The notes under the pieces: model-generated | Told to the model about the DNA's origin: nothing | The model's database searches: none | Seen by the model: the letters and a program-made list of their open reading frames with translations, nothing else | Assembly (NCBI GenBank): GCA_947454495.1 | Contig: CANGKD010000005.1 | Span: forward strand, 1 to 33,227 | DNA length: 33,227 nucleotides | Origin: Actinomycetota bacterium | GTDB lineage: Bacteria; Actinomycetota; Actinomycetes; Actinomycetales; Microbacteriaceae | Direction of reading: 5' to 3' | Translations under genes and position numbers: made by a program | Shown: positions 9,413 through 17,224 of the stretch, one piece after another | Numbering within the stretch: position 1 is the first letter of the stretch | Layout: every line of letters begins with the position of its first letter

Positions 9413-9718
9413 TTACCAGCTTGACTTGCGAATACCCGGCAATTCGCCGTGGTGTGCCATTTCGCGAAAACGGACACGAGAAATGCCGAATTTCGTGAGA
9501 ACACCACGAGGACGGCCATCAATTGCGTCACGGCTGCGCACGCGGATGGGCGATGCGTCGCGCGGAAGCTTCTGGAGAGCGACGCGGGCGGCTGCACGCG
9601 ATTCGTCCGTGCCCTTGGGGTCAACGAGTGCCTTCTTGAGCTCGAGTCGCTTCGCGGCGTAACGCTCAACGATTACCTTGCGCTGCTCGTTACGAGCAAT
9701 CTTGCTTTTCTTGGCCAT
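9413..9718 (-). CDS. rpsN: 30S ribosomal protein S14, form without zinc-ligand cysteines
   Basis: [21 protein letters not shown]...[49 protein letters not shown]; no cysteine in the sequence. Confidence 0.97.
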   Translation of the reverse strand: MAKKSKIARNEQRKVIVERYAAKRLELKKALVDPKGTDESRAAARVALQKLPRDASPIRVRSRDAIDGRPRGVLTKFGISRVRFREMAHHGELPGIRKSSW

Positions 9719-9886
9719 TTAGCGCTCCTCACGGAATTCAACGTGCTTGCGCACAACGGGGTCGTACTTCTTGAGCACGAGACGGTCAGGGGTGTTTCGA
9801 CGGTTCTTGCGAGTCACGTATGTGAAACCCGTGCCGGCCGTCGACTTGAGCTTGATGATCGGACGAATGTCCTGTTGCTTTGCCAT
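9719..9886 (-). CDS. rpmG: 50S ribosomal protein L33, cysteine-free form (55 aa; below the ORF-track cutoff)
   Basis: Hand translation: [55 protein letters not shown], between rpmB and rpsN. Confidence 0.96.
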   Translation of the reverse strand: MAKQQDIRPIIKLKSTAGTGFTYVTRKNRRNTPDRLVLKKYDPVVRKHVEFREER

Positions 9887-10122
9887 TAGATTTTCTCCCC
9901 GCGTGCCAGGAGGTCCTTGACGACCGATTCGATGCCACGAGCGTCAATAACCTTGATGCCCTTGGCGGAGAGGGTGAGCGTTACATTCCGACGAAGAGAC
10001 GGAACGTAGTACGTCTTCTTCTGAATGTTCGGGTCGAAACGACGCTTCGTGCGTCGGTGCGAGTGTGAAATGTTGTGCCCAAAGCCGGGAACGGCTCCGG
10101 TCACTTGACAGGTCGCAGCCAT
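9886..10122 (-). CDS. rpmB: 50S ribosomal protein L28
   Basis: [65 protein letters not shown]; single cysteine only. Confidence 0.97.
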   Translation of the reverse strand: MAATCQVTGAVPGFGHNISHSHRRTKRRFDPNIQKKTYYVPSLRRNVTLTLSAKGIKVIDARGIESVVKDLLARGEKI

Positions 10123-10247
10123 GTCGGTTTCCTCCTACCGTGGCGCTTTCGCGCCACCCAAGATTTCTTGTCTGCAGTCCTCCGTCGGCTCACGCCGGAG
10201 AGCACCGCGATCTGCACGAGGGAATTTCGTACAGCCAAGGAGTGAGT
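10123..10247 (-). promoter_or_regulatory. Putative structured 5' leader of rpmB-rpmG-rpsN
   Basis: Three stem-loops on the minus strand: UGUACGA/UCGUGCA, UCUCCG/CGGAGG and GUGGCGC-GAAA-GCGCCAC (10140-10157), the last immediately upstream of AGGAGG. Confidence 0.4.
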
Positions 10248-10688
10248 CTAGCCCGACTGCGTGCTGGGAGGCGAATCGGTCACCCGAGGCGTTCCCGACG
10301 AACAGTCAACACACACACCATAAATGTCCAGCACGTGGCCTACGTCGGTGAAGCCGTGTTCGCGAGCCGCAGCCCGAGCCCATTCCTCCACCGCGTCGGA
10401 ATGCACTTCCACGGTGGTTCCACAGCGACGGCAGACCAGATGGTGGTGATGACCGGCGGTGGCGCATCCTCGAAACAGAGTCTCACCCGTGGGTGTTTGC
10501 ACGGTGTCTGCCCCACCGACCTCAGCGAGTTCATTCAAGGCCCGATAGACCGTTGCCAAGCCAATTCGTGACCCGGCATTCTCGAGAATGGCGTGCAGGG
10601 TCTGTGCGCCAACAAAACCTGGCACAGAACGCAACGCGTCACGCACAGCGATTTTTTGTGGCGTCAGGCGTCTCGCCGGAGCACTCAT
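10248..10688 (-). CDS. zur: Fur-family transcriptional regulator, probable Zur
   Basis: MSAPARRLTPQKIAVRDALRSVPGFVGAQTLHAILENAGSRIGLATVYRALNELAEVGGADTVQTPTGETLFRGC...HHHHLVCRRCGTTVEVHSD...GVCVDCS; last gene of a zinc-type ABC transporter operon. Confidence 0.88.
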   Translation of the reverse strand: MSAPARRLTPQKIAVRDALRSVPGFVGAQTLHAILENAGSRIGLATVYRALNELAEVGGADTVQTPTGETLFRGCATAGHHHHLVCRRCGTTVEVHSDAVEEWARAAAREHGFTDVGHVLDIYGVCVDCSSGTPRVTDSPPSTQSG

Positions 10689-11476
10689 GCGCGTGCCCGA
10701 ATCCGAGCGGACAATGCCGCCCCCACGTAAATCAGGCACGCGACAACCGCGACCGACGCGCCGGCGGCGAGTCCCCACCAACGGGAGAGCAGAAGTCCGA
10801 CAATCCCCGCACACACGGCGAGAACGGGTGCGATGACGACCATGCCGCGCAACGTGGACGTGAGTTCTTTGGCCGCAGCCGCCGGTGCGGCAATCAAACT
10901 GATGGTGAGCAGTGCACCGAGTGCCGGCATCGTGGCCACCACCGTTGCCACCGTCATCGCCAGGAGCACGAGTTCCGCTCGCCAGGGGCGCATTCCGCTG
11001 ACCTGGTATCCCACGTGATCGAAAAGATAGAACTCTAACCGGCGACCGAACACAATCAGGACGAGTACCGTGCCGCCGAGCACGGTGCCCAACACGACGA
11101 TGTCGGTCGAGGTACTCGCCAGGACGGATCCGAATAAGTACGCGTCGAGTCGCAGCGGAACTTCCGGATTCATTGCCTGCAGAAGAATTCCGACCGCAAA
11201 CCCCGCGGTCAGCAAAACGCCGGTGGCTGCTTGCAAGATTGCCGGGCGTGCGCGCCCAATCAAAATCAGGAGGACCAAAATAAGAACGCTGGCGCTGAGC
11301 GCTCCTAATTGCACGGAAAGTCCAAGCAAGACCGCGACGACTGCCCCGGGGAACGTTGCGTGCGTGAGCGCCTGCACGAGCAGAACACGGCGACGCAGCA
11401 GGATGAACGTTCCAGCGAGCCCCGACAACGCTCCGGCGAGGGCAATGGCGACGAGCGCGCGGTCAAAATAGGTCAT
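10685..11476 (-). CDS. znuB: Metal (zinc/manganese-type) ABC transporter permease 1
   Basis: ABC-3 family permease (MTYFDRALVAIALAGALSGLAGTFILLRRRVLLVQALTHATFPGAVVAVLLG...); overlaps zur by 4 bp. Confidence 0.88.
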   Translation of the reverse strand: MTYFDRALVAIALAGALSGLAGTFILLRRRVLLVQALTHATFPGAVVAVLLGLSVQLGALSASVLILVLLILIGRARPAILQAATGVLLTAGFAVGILLQAMNPEVPLRLDAYLFGSVLASTSTDIVVLGTVLGGTVLVLIVFGRRLEFYLFDHVGYQVSGMRPWRAELVLLAMTVATVVATMPALGALLTISLIAAPAAAAKELTSTLRGMVVIAPVLAVCAGIVGLLLSRWWGLAAGASVAVVACLIYVGAALSARIRARA

Positions 11477-12312
11477 TTGCGCACCCGCAAAGTCAAGGTC
11501 ACCAGATAGACCGCAACAAACATCAAGGCGACAGTGGCGCCACCGGGAATCGGCACATCAACGGAAAACGACAGCACGACGGCAACAAGGATGCCCACGA
11601 CGCTGGCGACGACAGCTATGGCAACGGACAGGAGCACCATCGTCGAGAATCGACGGGCAATCAGTCGCGCCGCGGCTCCTGGAACAATGAGCAGGGCGAG
11701 AACCAGAAGGTTTCCCACGGCAATCGATGCGGATACGACGACGAGCGCGATTGCCAGGTTCAACGTGATATTCGTGGTCATGCTCCGGTACCCCGCACCC
11801 TGTGCTCCCTCTCCGTCAAACGCGGTGAAGACCTGGGCCCGATACGAGACGACAAGCAACAGCGCTGCAAGACCACAGGCCAACGCCGCTAATCCAGCCT
11901 CGGCGATAGACACGGTGAACAGATGCCCAAATAACAGAGTCTCGATCGACGTCGTGATACCTCCCGTGCCCGAGACAATCAGCACGCCGAGACCGAACAT
12001 TCCCGACAGGGTGATGGCCGTCGCTGTATCCGAGGAGAGGCCAGCTCGGGCGAGGTAGGTCAAGAACACGGTTGCGACAAGTGCTGCCACGAGAGCACCC
12101 GGGAGAAGTCCCGGATTTCCCGCAATGACGTAACCAGCCGCCAGTCCGGGAAACACGGCGTGGGTGAGTCCATCGGATACGAATTCCAAACCGCGCAGAT
12201 TAATGAACACACCAACGAGCCCGGAAACGAGGGCAAGGGGGACAACCACGGCGAGCGCGTGCTGGATAAATGGAAAACGAAAGCTCTCACCCAGAAGTTC
12301 GATTGGTCCCAT
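11473..12312 (-). CDS. znuB: Metal (zinc/manganese-type) ABC transporter permease 2
   Basis: ABC-3 family permease (GVFINLRGLEFVSDGLTHAVFPGLAAGYVIAGNPGLLPGAL...); start MGPIELLGES at 12312. Confidence 0.88.
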   Translation of the reverse strand: MGPIELLGESFRFPFIQHALAVVVPLALVSGLVGVFINLRGLEFVSDGLTHAVFPGLAAGYVIAGNPGLLPGALVAALVATVFLTYLARAGLSSDTATAITLSGMFGLGVLIVSGTGGITTSIETLLFGHLFTVSIAEAGLAALACGLAALLLVVSYRAQVFTAFDGEGAQGAGYRSMTTNITLNLAIALVVVSASIAVGNLLVLALLIVPGAAARLIARRFSTMVLLSVAIAVVASVVGILVAVVLSFSVDVPIPGGATVALMFVAVYLVTLTLRVRK

Positions 12313-12313
12313 G

Positions 12314-13084
12314 TCAATGACCGTGATGACTCGACAGTATGACGGTGCTGGCATCCGAGTCGAGTTCGATGCTTGGGAACACCTTGCCGAGGTTCTTCAT
12401 GGTGAGCGTTTCGGCGACCGGACCGAAGGCTTCGACCTTGCCGTCGTTGAGCAACGCAGCCGTGTCACACACGTCCCGCGCGAGATCGAGGTCGTGCGTC
12501 GTAAGAATGACCGCCGCACCCGAGTTTTTGAGTCGCACAAGGGTGCGGGTGAGCGAGTCACGGTTCGGCTTGTCGAGACCGTTGAATGGCTCGTCAAGAA
12601 GAAGAATCTTGGGCTGGTTGGCCAGTGCACGAGCAAGAATGGCGCGCTTCTGCTGTCCGCCACTCAAATTCGCGAAGACCGTGCTCGCGACATCCGCGAG
12701 ATCGGTCACGGCCAGTGCGGCCGAGACGGCGACACGGTCGACCTGTCGCATGCGACGCCACCAACTCAATCGGCGGTAACGACCCATCTCTACGGCCTGA
12801 CGCAAGGTGACGGGGAATGTTGCGTCGTACGTTTCGGCTTGCGGGAGATACCCGATGAGCATCGCCGTCTCATTCGTGCGAGGCCCTCCAGAAAACAGAA
12901 GGGCGCCCGAAATCGGCTCCAGGAGTCCGGCTATGGCGCGCAAAATCGTCGATTTGCCGGAGCCATTAGAACCGATCAAAGCGAGGGCCTGACCGGCTTC
13001 CACGGTGAGGGTCACGCCCGTAACGGCCGCCTCTCCGTCGTAGCCAAACGCGCCGTCCCGGATTTCGATGAGCGAGTTAGACAT
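12314..13084 (-). CDS. znuC: Metal ABC transporter ATP-binding protein
   Basis: Walker A IGSNGSGKST, signature LSGGQQKRAILARAL, Walker B ILLLDEPFNGLD. Start MSNSLIEIRDG at 13084. Confidence 0.92.
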   Translation of the reverse strand: MSNSLIEIRDGAFGYDGEAAVTGVTLTVEAGQALALIGSNGSGKSTILRAIAGLLEPISGALLFSGGPRTNETAMLIGYLPQAETYDATFPVTLRQAVEMGRYRRLSWWRRMRQVDRVAVSAALAVTDLADVASTVFANLSGGQQKRAILARALANQPKILLLDEPFNGLDKPNRDSLTRTLVRLKNSGAAVILTTHDLDLARDVCDTAALLNDGKVEAFGPVAETLTMKNLGKVFPSIELDSDASTVILSSHHGH

Positions 13085-14051
13085 TTTGGAGCTCCTTGGG
13101 AACCGGGAGTGGCGCGACGCCCCACGCTTGGGCGAGGAGTGACACGTTATGGATGGTCGCGGAAATGTAGGTGTCAGCACCGCTGCCTCGGGCTCCCAAC
13201 GTGTCCGAGTAGAGCGAGTTCTCTCCGGCAAAGACCTGGATTCCGGCCTCCGCAGCCACAGTCTGGGCAAGTTTGGGTGCGATTGAGCTTTCCGCAAAAA
13301 TCGCGCGAACGCCCGTCTGTGCAATCTTCTCGATGAGAGCGTCAATGTCGGCGGCACTCGGTTCCGCGTTGTCATCGAATTCCGGGATGATCGAGCCAAC
13401 CAGCGTGATGTCATAGGCCGACACGAAGTAGGTAAACGCATCGTGGTTGGTGACCAAGAGCCGGCGCTCGGCAGGCACTTGATCGAGTGTTCCGCGAATC
13501 CAGTCGTCGAGCAGACTCAGTTGTTGCTCATACTTAGCAGCATTGCGCCGATACGCGTCGCTACGGTCGGGGTTGAGTTGGCTCAAACTGTCGGCAATGA
13601 ACTGTGTCATCTTTGACGCGTTTTTCGGATCGGTCCAGACGTGCGGGTCAACCACGCCGTCACGGCTCTGCACGGAAACCGGGTCCGAGGCGACGATGAC
13701 ACTTCCGGTGAACCCCGAAGCGGCAATTGCGTCGTCCACCCAAGGCTCGAGGTGTTCCCCGTTCATCACGAGAGCATCCGCTCGACTCAGTTCGAGCAGG
13801 TCTCGCGCAGAAGGATCAAAACTGTGCGCAGATTGGTTTGCCTGGAGCAACGCGTAAACGGAACCCGACTCGCCCACCACCTGCTCGGTGAAATCGGTGA
13901 TCTGTGTCGTGGTCGTGACAACGCGAAATTCCGCAGATTCAATTGGGGCGCAGGCCACCAGCGATGCAGCAACGAGGCCGGCTACGAGAACGGGCGCTAT
14001 GCCGCGCACGCTCAGACCCTGACCAGAAAGACCTCGACCTCGACCTCGCAT
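13077..14051 (-). CDS. znuA: Metal ABC transporter substrate-binding lipoprotein (cluster 9, ZnuA-like)
   Basis: Lipobox SLVAC; VVTTTTQITDFTEQVVGESGSVYALLQANQSAHSFDPSARDLLELSRADALVMNGEHLEPWVDDAI; VVDPHVWTDPKNASKM. Confidence 0.9.
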   Translation of the reverse strand: MRGRGRGLSGQGLSVRGIAPVLVAGLVAASLVACAPIESAEFRVVTTTTQITDFTEQVVGESGSVYALLQANQSAHSFDPSARDLLELSRADALVMNGEHLEPWVDDAIAASGFTGSVIVASDPVSVQSRDGVVDPHVWTDPKNASKMTQFIADSLSQLNPDRSDAYRRNAAKYEQQLSLLDDWIRGTLDQVPAERRLLVTNHDAFTYFVSAYDITLVGSIIPEFDDNAEPSAADIDALIEKIAQTGVRAIFAESSIAPKLAQTVAAEAGIQVFAGENSLYSDTLGARGSGADTYISATIHNVSLLAQAWGVAPLPVPKELQNV

Positions 14052-14057
14052 GGCTCG

Positions 14058-14063
14058 ACCATA
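14058..14063 (-). promoter_or_regulatory. Predicted znuA -10 (TATGGT)
   Basis: Minus strand TTGACA-(17 nt)-TATGGT-(6 nt)-ATG. Confidence 0.65.
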
Positions 14064-14069
14064 GGCTTA

Positions 14070-14086
14070 TTGAGAATGATTGTCAA
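14070..14086. promoter_or_regulatory. Zur-box-like palindrome overlapping the znuA -35
   Basis: TTGAGAATGATTGTCAA: 17 bp; both half-sites share TTGA-AAT-ATT-TCAA. Minus strand includes perfect -35 TTGACA at 14081-14086. Confidence 0.7.
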
Positions 14087-14144
14087 TTCAGTGTTCGGCG
14101 GCAACAAGGTCTCTGAGCGGCTCGCCCGCCACTCATCGGGGCAA

Positions 14145-14150
14145 TAAAAT
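14145..14150 (+). promoter_or_regulatory. Predicted trhO -10 (TAAAAT), 6 nt upstream of GTG
   Basis: Plus strand TAAAAT-tacggg-GTG. Confidence 0.55.
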
Positions 14151-14156
14151 TACGGG

Positions 14157-15065
14157 GTGGCCATTCCAAAGATCGCGCTCTACTACGCCTTTGCGCCGCT
14201 GGCCGATCCGGAGGCTGTTCGCCTGTGGCAGCTGCAGTTGTGCGAATCTTTGAACCTGCGCGGGCGCATCCTGATCTCTCGTCATGGAATCAACGGCACC
14301 GTGGGCGGAACAATTGACAACGTCAAGAAATACGTGCGCAAGACGAAGCAATACCCCGCATTTACCGGTCTTGACGTCAAGTGGAGCGATGGATCGGGTC
14401 TCGACGAAAACGGTCGCAGCACTGACTTTCCGCGCCTCAGCGTCAAAGCCCGCGCTGAGATTGTGAGCTTTGGCGTACCCGACGAAATTGTCGTGGATGC
14501 GCAAGGCATTGTGGGCGGCGGCACCAAGCTCACCCCCGACGAGGTCGACAATCTCGTCGCAACACGCGGTGATGACGTGGTCTTCTTCGATGGGCGTAAC
14601 GCGTATGAGGCAGCGATCGGGCGCTTCAAGAACGCCGTGGTGCCGGATGTCTCGACCACGCGAGATTTCATTTCCGAGTTAGAAAGCGGAAAGTACGACG
14701 ACCTCAAGGGCAAGGCCATCGTCACGTACTGCACGGGCGGTATCCGCTGCGAGGTACTCACGCCGCTGATGCGTGCCCGCGGATTTTCCGAAATTTACCA
14801 AATCGACGGAGGCATAGTCCGTTATGGCGAGGCCAAGCGAAACAGTGGACTCTGGGAAGGGTCGCTCTATGTTTTCGACGGACGTATCGCCGTTGACTTC
14901 GCGCCCGATGCGGCACGGCTCGCGAACTGTCGGGTCTGCGGCGAGCCGACCAACCACATGGCGAACTGCCGCGAAGCGGTCTGTCGCAAACGGTTCGTGT
15001 GCTGTCGTGACTGTGAAGCCAGTGCTCCGCCGTGCGAAGCGCACGTTGACGCGTTGACGCGTTGA
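14157..15065 (+). CDS. trhO: Rhodanese-domain tRNA uridine(34) hydroxylase (TrhO/YceA family)
   Basis: [46 protein letters not shown]; rhodanese loop YCTGGIRCE; Cys-rich C-terminus [39 protein letters not shown]. Confidence 0.93.
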   Translation: MAIPKIALYYAFAPLADPEAVRLWQLQLCESLNLRGRILISRHGINGTVGGTIDNVKKYVRKTKQYPAFTGLDVKWSDGSGLDENGRSTDFPRLSVKARAEIVSFGVPDEIVVDAQGIVGGGTKLTPDEVDNLVATRGDDVVFFDGRNAYEAAIGRFKNAVVPDVSTTRDFISELESGKYDDLKGKAIVTYCTGGIRCEVLTPLMRARGFSEIYQIDGGIVRYGEAKRNSGLWEGSLYVFDGRIAVDFAPDAARLANCRVCGEPTNHMANCREAVCRKRFVCCRDCEASAPPCEAHVDALTR

Positions 15066-15091
15066 CGCGTTGACGCGTTGACGCGTTGACG
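15044..15091. repeat. Perfect 8-bp tandem repeat (CGTTGACG), 6 copies
   Basis: Direct reading: six consecutive units from 15044 to 15091, then CG; spans the last trhO codons, its stop codon and the gap to hemD. Confidence 0.97.
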
Positions 15092-15096
15092 CGAAC

Positions 15097-15882
15097 CTAG
15101 CAGGCGGGTGTCAACGCAGAGGTAAGCCCTGCAATGAGTGTGTCGATCGCACCATCTGCCGTGGTGGCGTCAACACGTACTCCCGCGTGACGGGCATCCG
15201 TCGCTGTGCGTGGCCCGAGCGCAAGAACAAAAGTGCCAGTCGGAATCTCGCCGAGTTGCGCGGCCATCTCGTCTGCGACACTGCCCGAGGTGACGAGAAC
15301 GGCGCTGAACTCACCTCGGCGGACTTGGTCGATGACATCGTGGTCGATTGGTACGCCGACGGTGCGGTACGCAATCACGGAGCGAACATCGTGCCCGATA
15401 CGTTTCAGACCATCCGTGAGAACGGGCACGGCCACCTGCGAGCGCAGCGTCAAGATGCGCAGCGGCACGACGCCACCCGTCGCCGATTCCCATGCTTCGA
15501 GCAATCCACGAGCCGTATTTTGTTCGCCCGGGGTCAAGTCGGCCTTGTATCCAATGGCCGCCAGAGCACTCGCGGTCGTCTCGCCGACGGCAGCGATTCG
15601 AGTTGTCGGGGGAATAATCGCGCGATATGCATTCAATACATCGACCGTCGTAGAACTGGTGAGCGTGATCCAATCGAACGCACCCGCGGCCAGGTCTTTC
15701 AAGGCTGATACGAGGTCTTCCGTGTCGGGGGCCGGCACGAAGTTCGTCATCGGAACAATGACCGGCGTCGCCCCCTTTGCGCGCAGTGCCGACGCGACGG
15801 AATCACCCCACGGTCCACCGCGCGGCACAAGAATGCGAAAGCCACCAAGGGGCTTCGCTTCAGTAGGTGCGGTGAGAGACAT
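15097..15882 (-). CDS. hemD: Uroporphyrinogen-III synthase
   Basis: ILVPRGGPWGDSVASALRAKGATPVIVPMTNFVPA...WITLTSSTTVDVLNAY...IAAVGETTASALAAIGYKADLTPGEQNTARGLLEA...VLVTSGSVADEM. Start ATG at 15882 has AAAGGA upstream. Confidence 0.88.
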   Translation of the reverse strand: MSLTAPTEAKPLGGFRILVPRGGPWGDSVASALRAKGATPVIVPMTNFVPAPDTEDLVSALKDLAAGAFDWITLTSSTTVDVLNAYRAIIPPTTRIAAVGETTASALAAIGYKADLTPGEQNTARGLLEAWESATGGVVPLRILTLRSQVAVPVLTDGLKRIGHDVRSVIAYRTVGVPIDHDVIDQVRRGEFSAVLVTSGSVADEMAAQLGEIPTGTFVLALGPRTATDARHAGVRVDATTADGAIDTLIAGLTSALTPAC

Positions 15883-16023
15883 CGAGGTCCTTTGATCGGA
15901 CACGGCTTCACTCACAACGACGACGTCGTTGCCGGGCAACGAACAATCGGCACAACGTTTTGCACGTGGGCAAAACAAGATGAAGTGGGCCGTGTCTCCG
16001 TTGACGGGTCTAGCGAATAGAAA
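15883..16023 (-). promoter_or_regulatory. Putative structured 5' leader of hemD
   Basis: Long-range 8-bp stem GACACGGC/GCCGUGUC (15989-15996 with 15899-15906) enclosing hairpins UUUUGC/GCAAAA (15958-15975) and CGUUGCC/GGCAACG (15927-15941). Confidence 0.4.
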
Positions 16024-16305
16024 TTACCGCTTTGTTGCGCTCTTCACAACTAGTGCGAGGATTCCCGCGGCGGCAACCGCGCCTCCGACCACCACGGCCG
16101 CGAAGACGAGCGGACGTTCTCGACGCAATTTTTTGAGCTTTACGGCTTGCGCGGTCGCGCCCTTTTTGAATTGCTTAGGCACATTGGCCTTGTCCTCGAG
16201 GGCATCGAGGGTCGACGCGAGTCGCGCTCGAGCCGAGGCAACGTGGTCAAGCAGTTCTTCACGCGAAAGTTGATCGACGGTGAGGTCACGTGGCTGAGGA
16301 GTCAA
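16024..16305 (-). CDS. DUF3618-like small membrane protein
   Basis: LTVDQLSREELLDHVASARARLASTLDALEDKANVPKQFKKG...LVFAAVVVGGAVAAAGILALVV. Confidence 0.75.
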   Translation of the reverse strand: MTPQPRDLTVDQLSREELLDHVASARARLASTLDALEDKANVPKQFKKGATAQAVKLKKLRRERPLVFAAVVVGGAVAAAGILALVVKSATKR

Positions 16306-16744
16306 AACGGCCTTCTCCCTTGAGTGCGTGCGCGTCTTGCACGATGCTGTCCATCGTCTCCGTCGGAATCATGCCCGCCGACTTCTTGAACAGCGAAACG
16401 CCAACGGCGATAAGAATAAGGATGAGTACGAGCAAGACTCCCGAGACCACGAGTGCAGCCGCCCAGCCCGGCATGACAAGCGCCAAGGCAAGAATCCCTG
16501 CGGTGGTGAGCGTTCCAAGGAGAAAAAACGCGATACTCCCGGCGATAACAAAGAGCAGAGTCGCGATACCGAAGTTTTTTGACTTGCGTGCCATTTCGCG
16601 CTTGAACTGCTCAAACTCAGCGCGAAGCAACTCCATCACAATTCCGGGAAGCTCACGCAGGAGTTGCACGAGTGAACGAGTGTCTTCCGCGGCGTCCGTC
16701 GTTGCCGTAGCCGACGCGTCACGATCGCGAGGTGAGCGTGCCAT
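16286..16744 (-). CDS. Phage-holin-family/YqjE-like (DUF1469) membrane protein
   Basis: DTRSLVQLLRELPGIVMELLRAEFEQFKREMARKSKNFGIATLLFVIAGSIAFFLLGTLTTAGILALALVMPGWAAALVV; common housekeeping family, not a phage gene here. Confidence 0.8.
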   Translation of the reverse strand: MARSPRDRDASATATTDAAEDTRSLVQLLRELPGIVMELLRAEFEQFKREMARKSKNFGIATLLFVIAGSIAFFLLGTLTTAGILALALVMPGWAAALVVSGVLLVLILILIAVGVSLFKKSAGMIPTETMDSIVQDAHALKGEGRFDSSAT

Positions 16745-16749
16745 GAGTG

Positions 16750-17178
16750 CTACTCCGCGGACTTAGTCGGGATAATCGGGATCGCCCCAGTGGCAACGCC
16801 ACTGCGCGCACTCGGCTCGGCCATGGGCGAAGCCGGCTTGGGCTGCGGTCGTGCCGAGGCGCGCTTCTCGGTTGTTGCGGTTGGCTTACCGGAAGACGTG
16901 GCGCGCGGCTTGGTCGTGGCGCGCGGCTTGGTCGAGCCCGCGGGAGCCTTTTGCGGCTTACCTTGGGCCTGCGAAATGACCGACTTGGCTTTCGCAATCG
17001 CTTGGTCAGCAAGTTCGCCGGCGGCATCTTGCACTTGAGAAACACCCCATTGCACGGGTTCTGATTCCCACAAATTGAGAGCTGTCGCTTTGATCTGGTC
17101 GTACCGGCGACGACCCGCACGGGTTCCGAGAAGATAACCGATTCCGAGTCCCACAACGAAAAGGACTTTGCCTCGCAT
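16750..17178 (-). CDS. YtxH-like membrane-anchored protein with Lys/Pro/Ala/Thr-rich tail
   Basis: MRGKVLFVVGLGIGYLLGTRAGRRRYDQIKATALNLWESEPVQ N-terminus. Confidence 0.75.
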   Translation of the reverse strand: MRGKVLFVVGLGIGYLLGTRAGRRRYDQIKATALNLWESEPVQWGVSQVQDAAGELADQAIAKAKSVISQAQGKPQKAPAGSTKPRATTKPRATSSGKPTATTEKRASARPQPKPASPMAEPSARSGVATGAIPIIPTKSAE

Positions 17179-17224
17179 GTCGCGCTCCCTATATGTCGTT
17201 TGCGGAATATATGCGTTCTAAAGC

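Noticed and set aside
12164-13336. 390-aa plus-strand ORF across znuC/znuB
   Set aside because: Antisense shadow of clear ABC transporter genes; no domain similarity.
15044-15091. Tandem 8-bp repeat as a CRISPR array
   Set aside because: Units are contiguous with no spacers and far too short.
16286-16744. Holin-like membrane protein as evidence of a prophage
   Set aside because: The DUF1469/phage-holin-family name is misleading; neighbours are ordinary housekeeping envelope genes and no phage genes are present.
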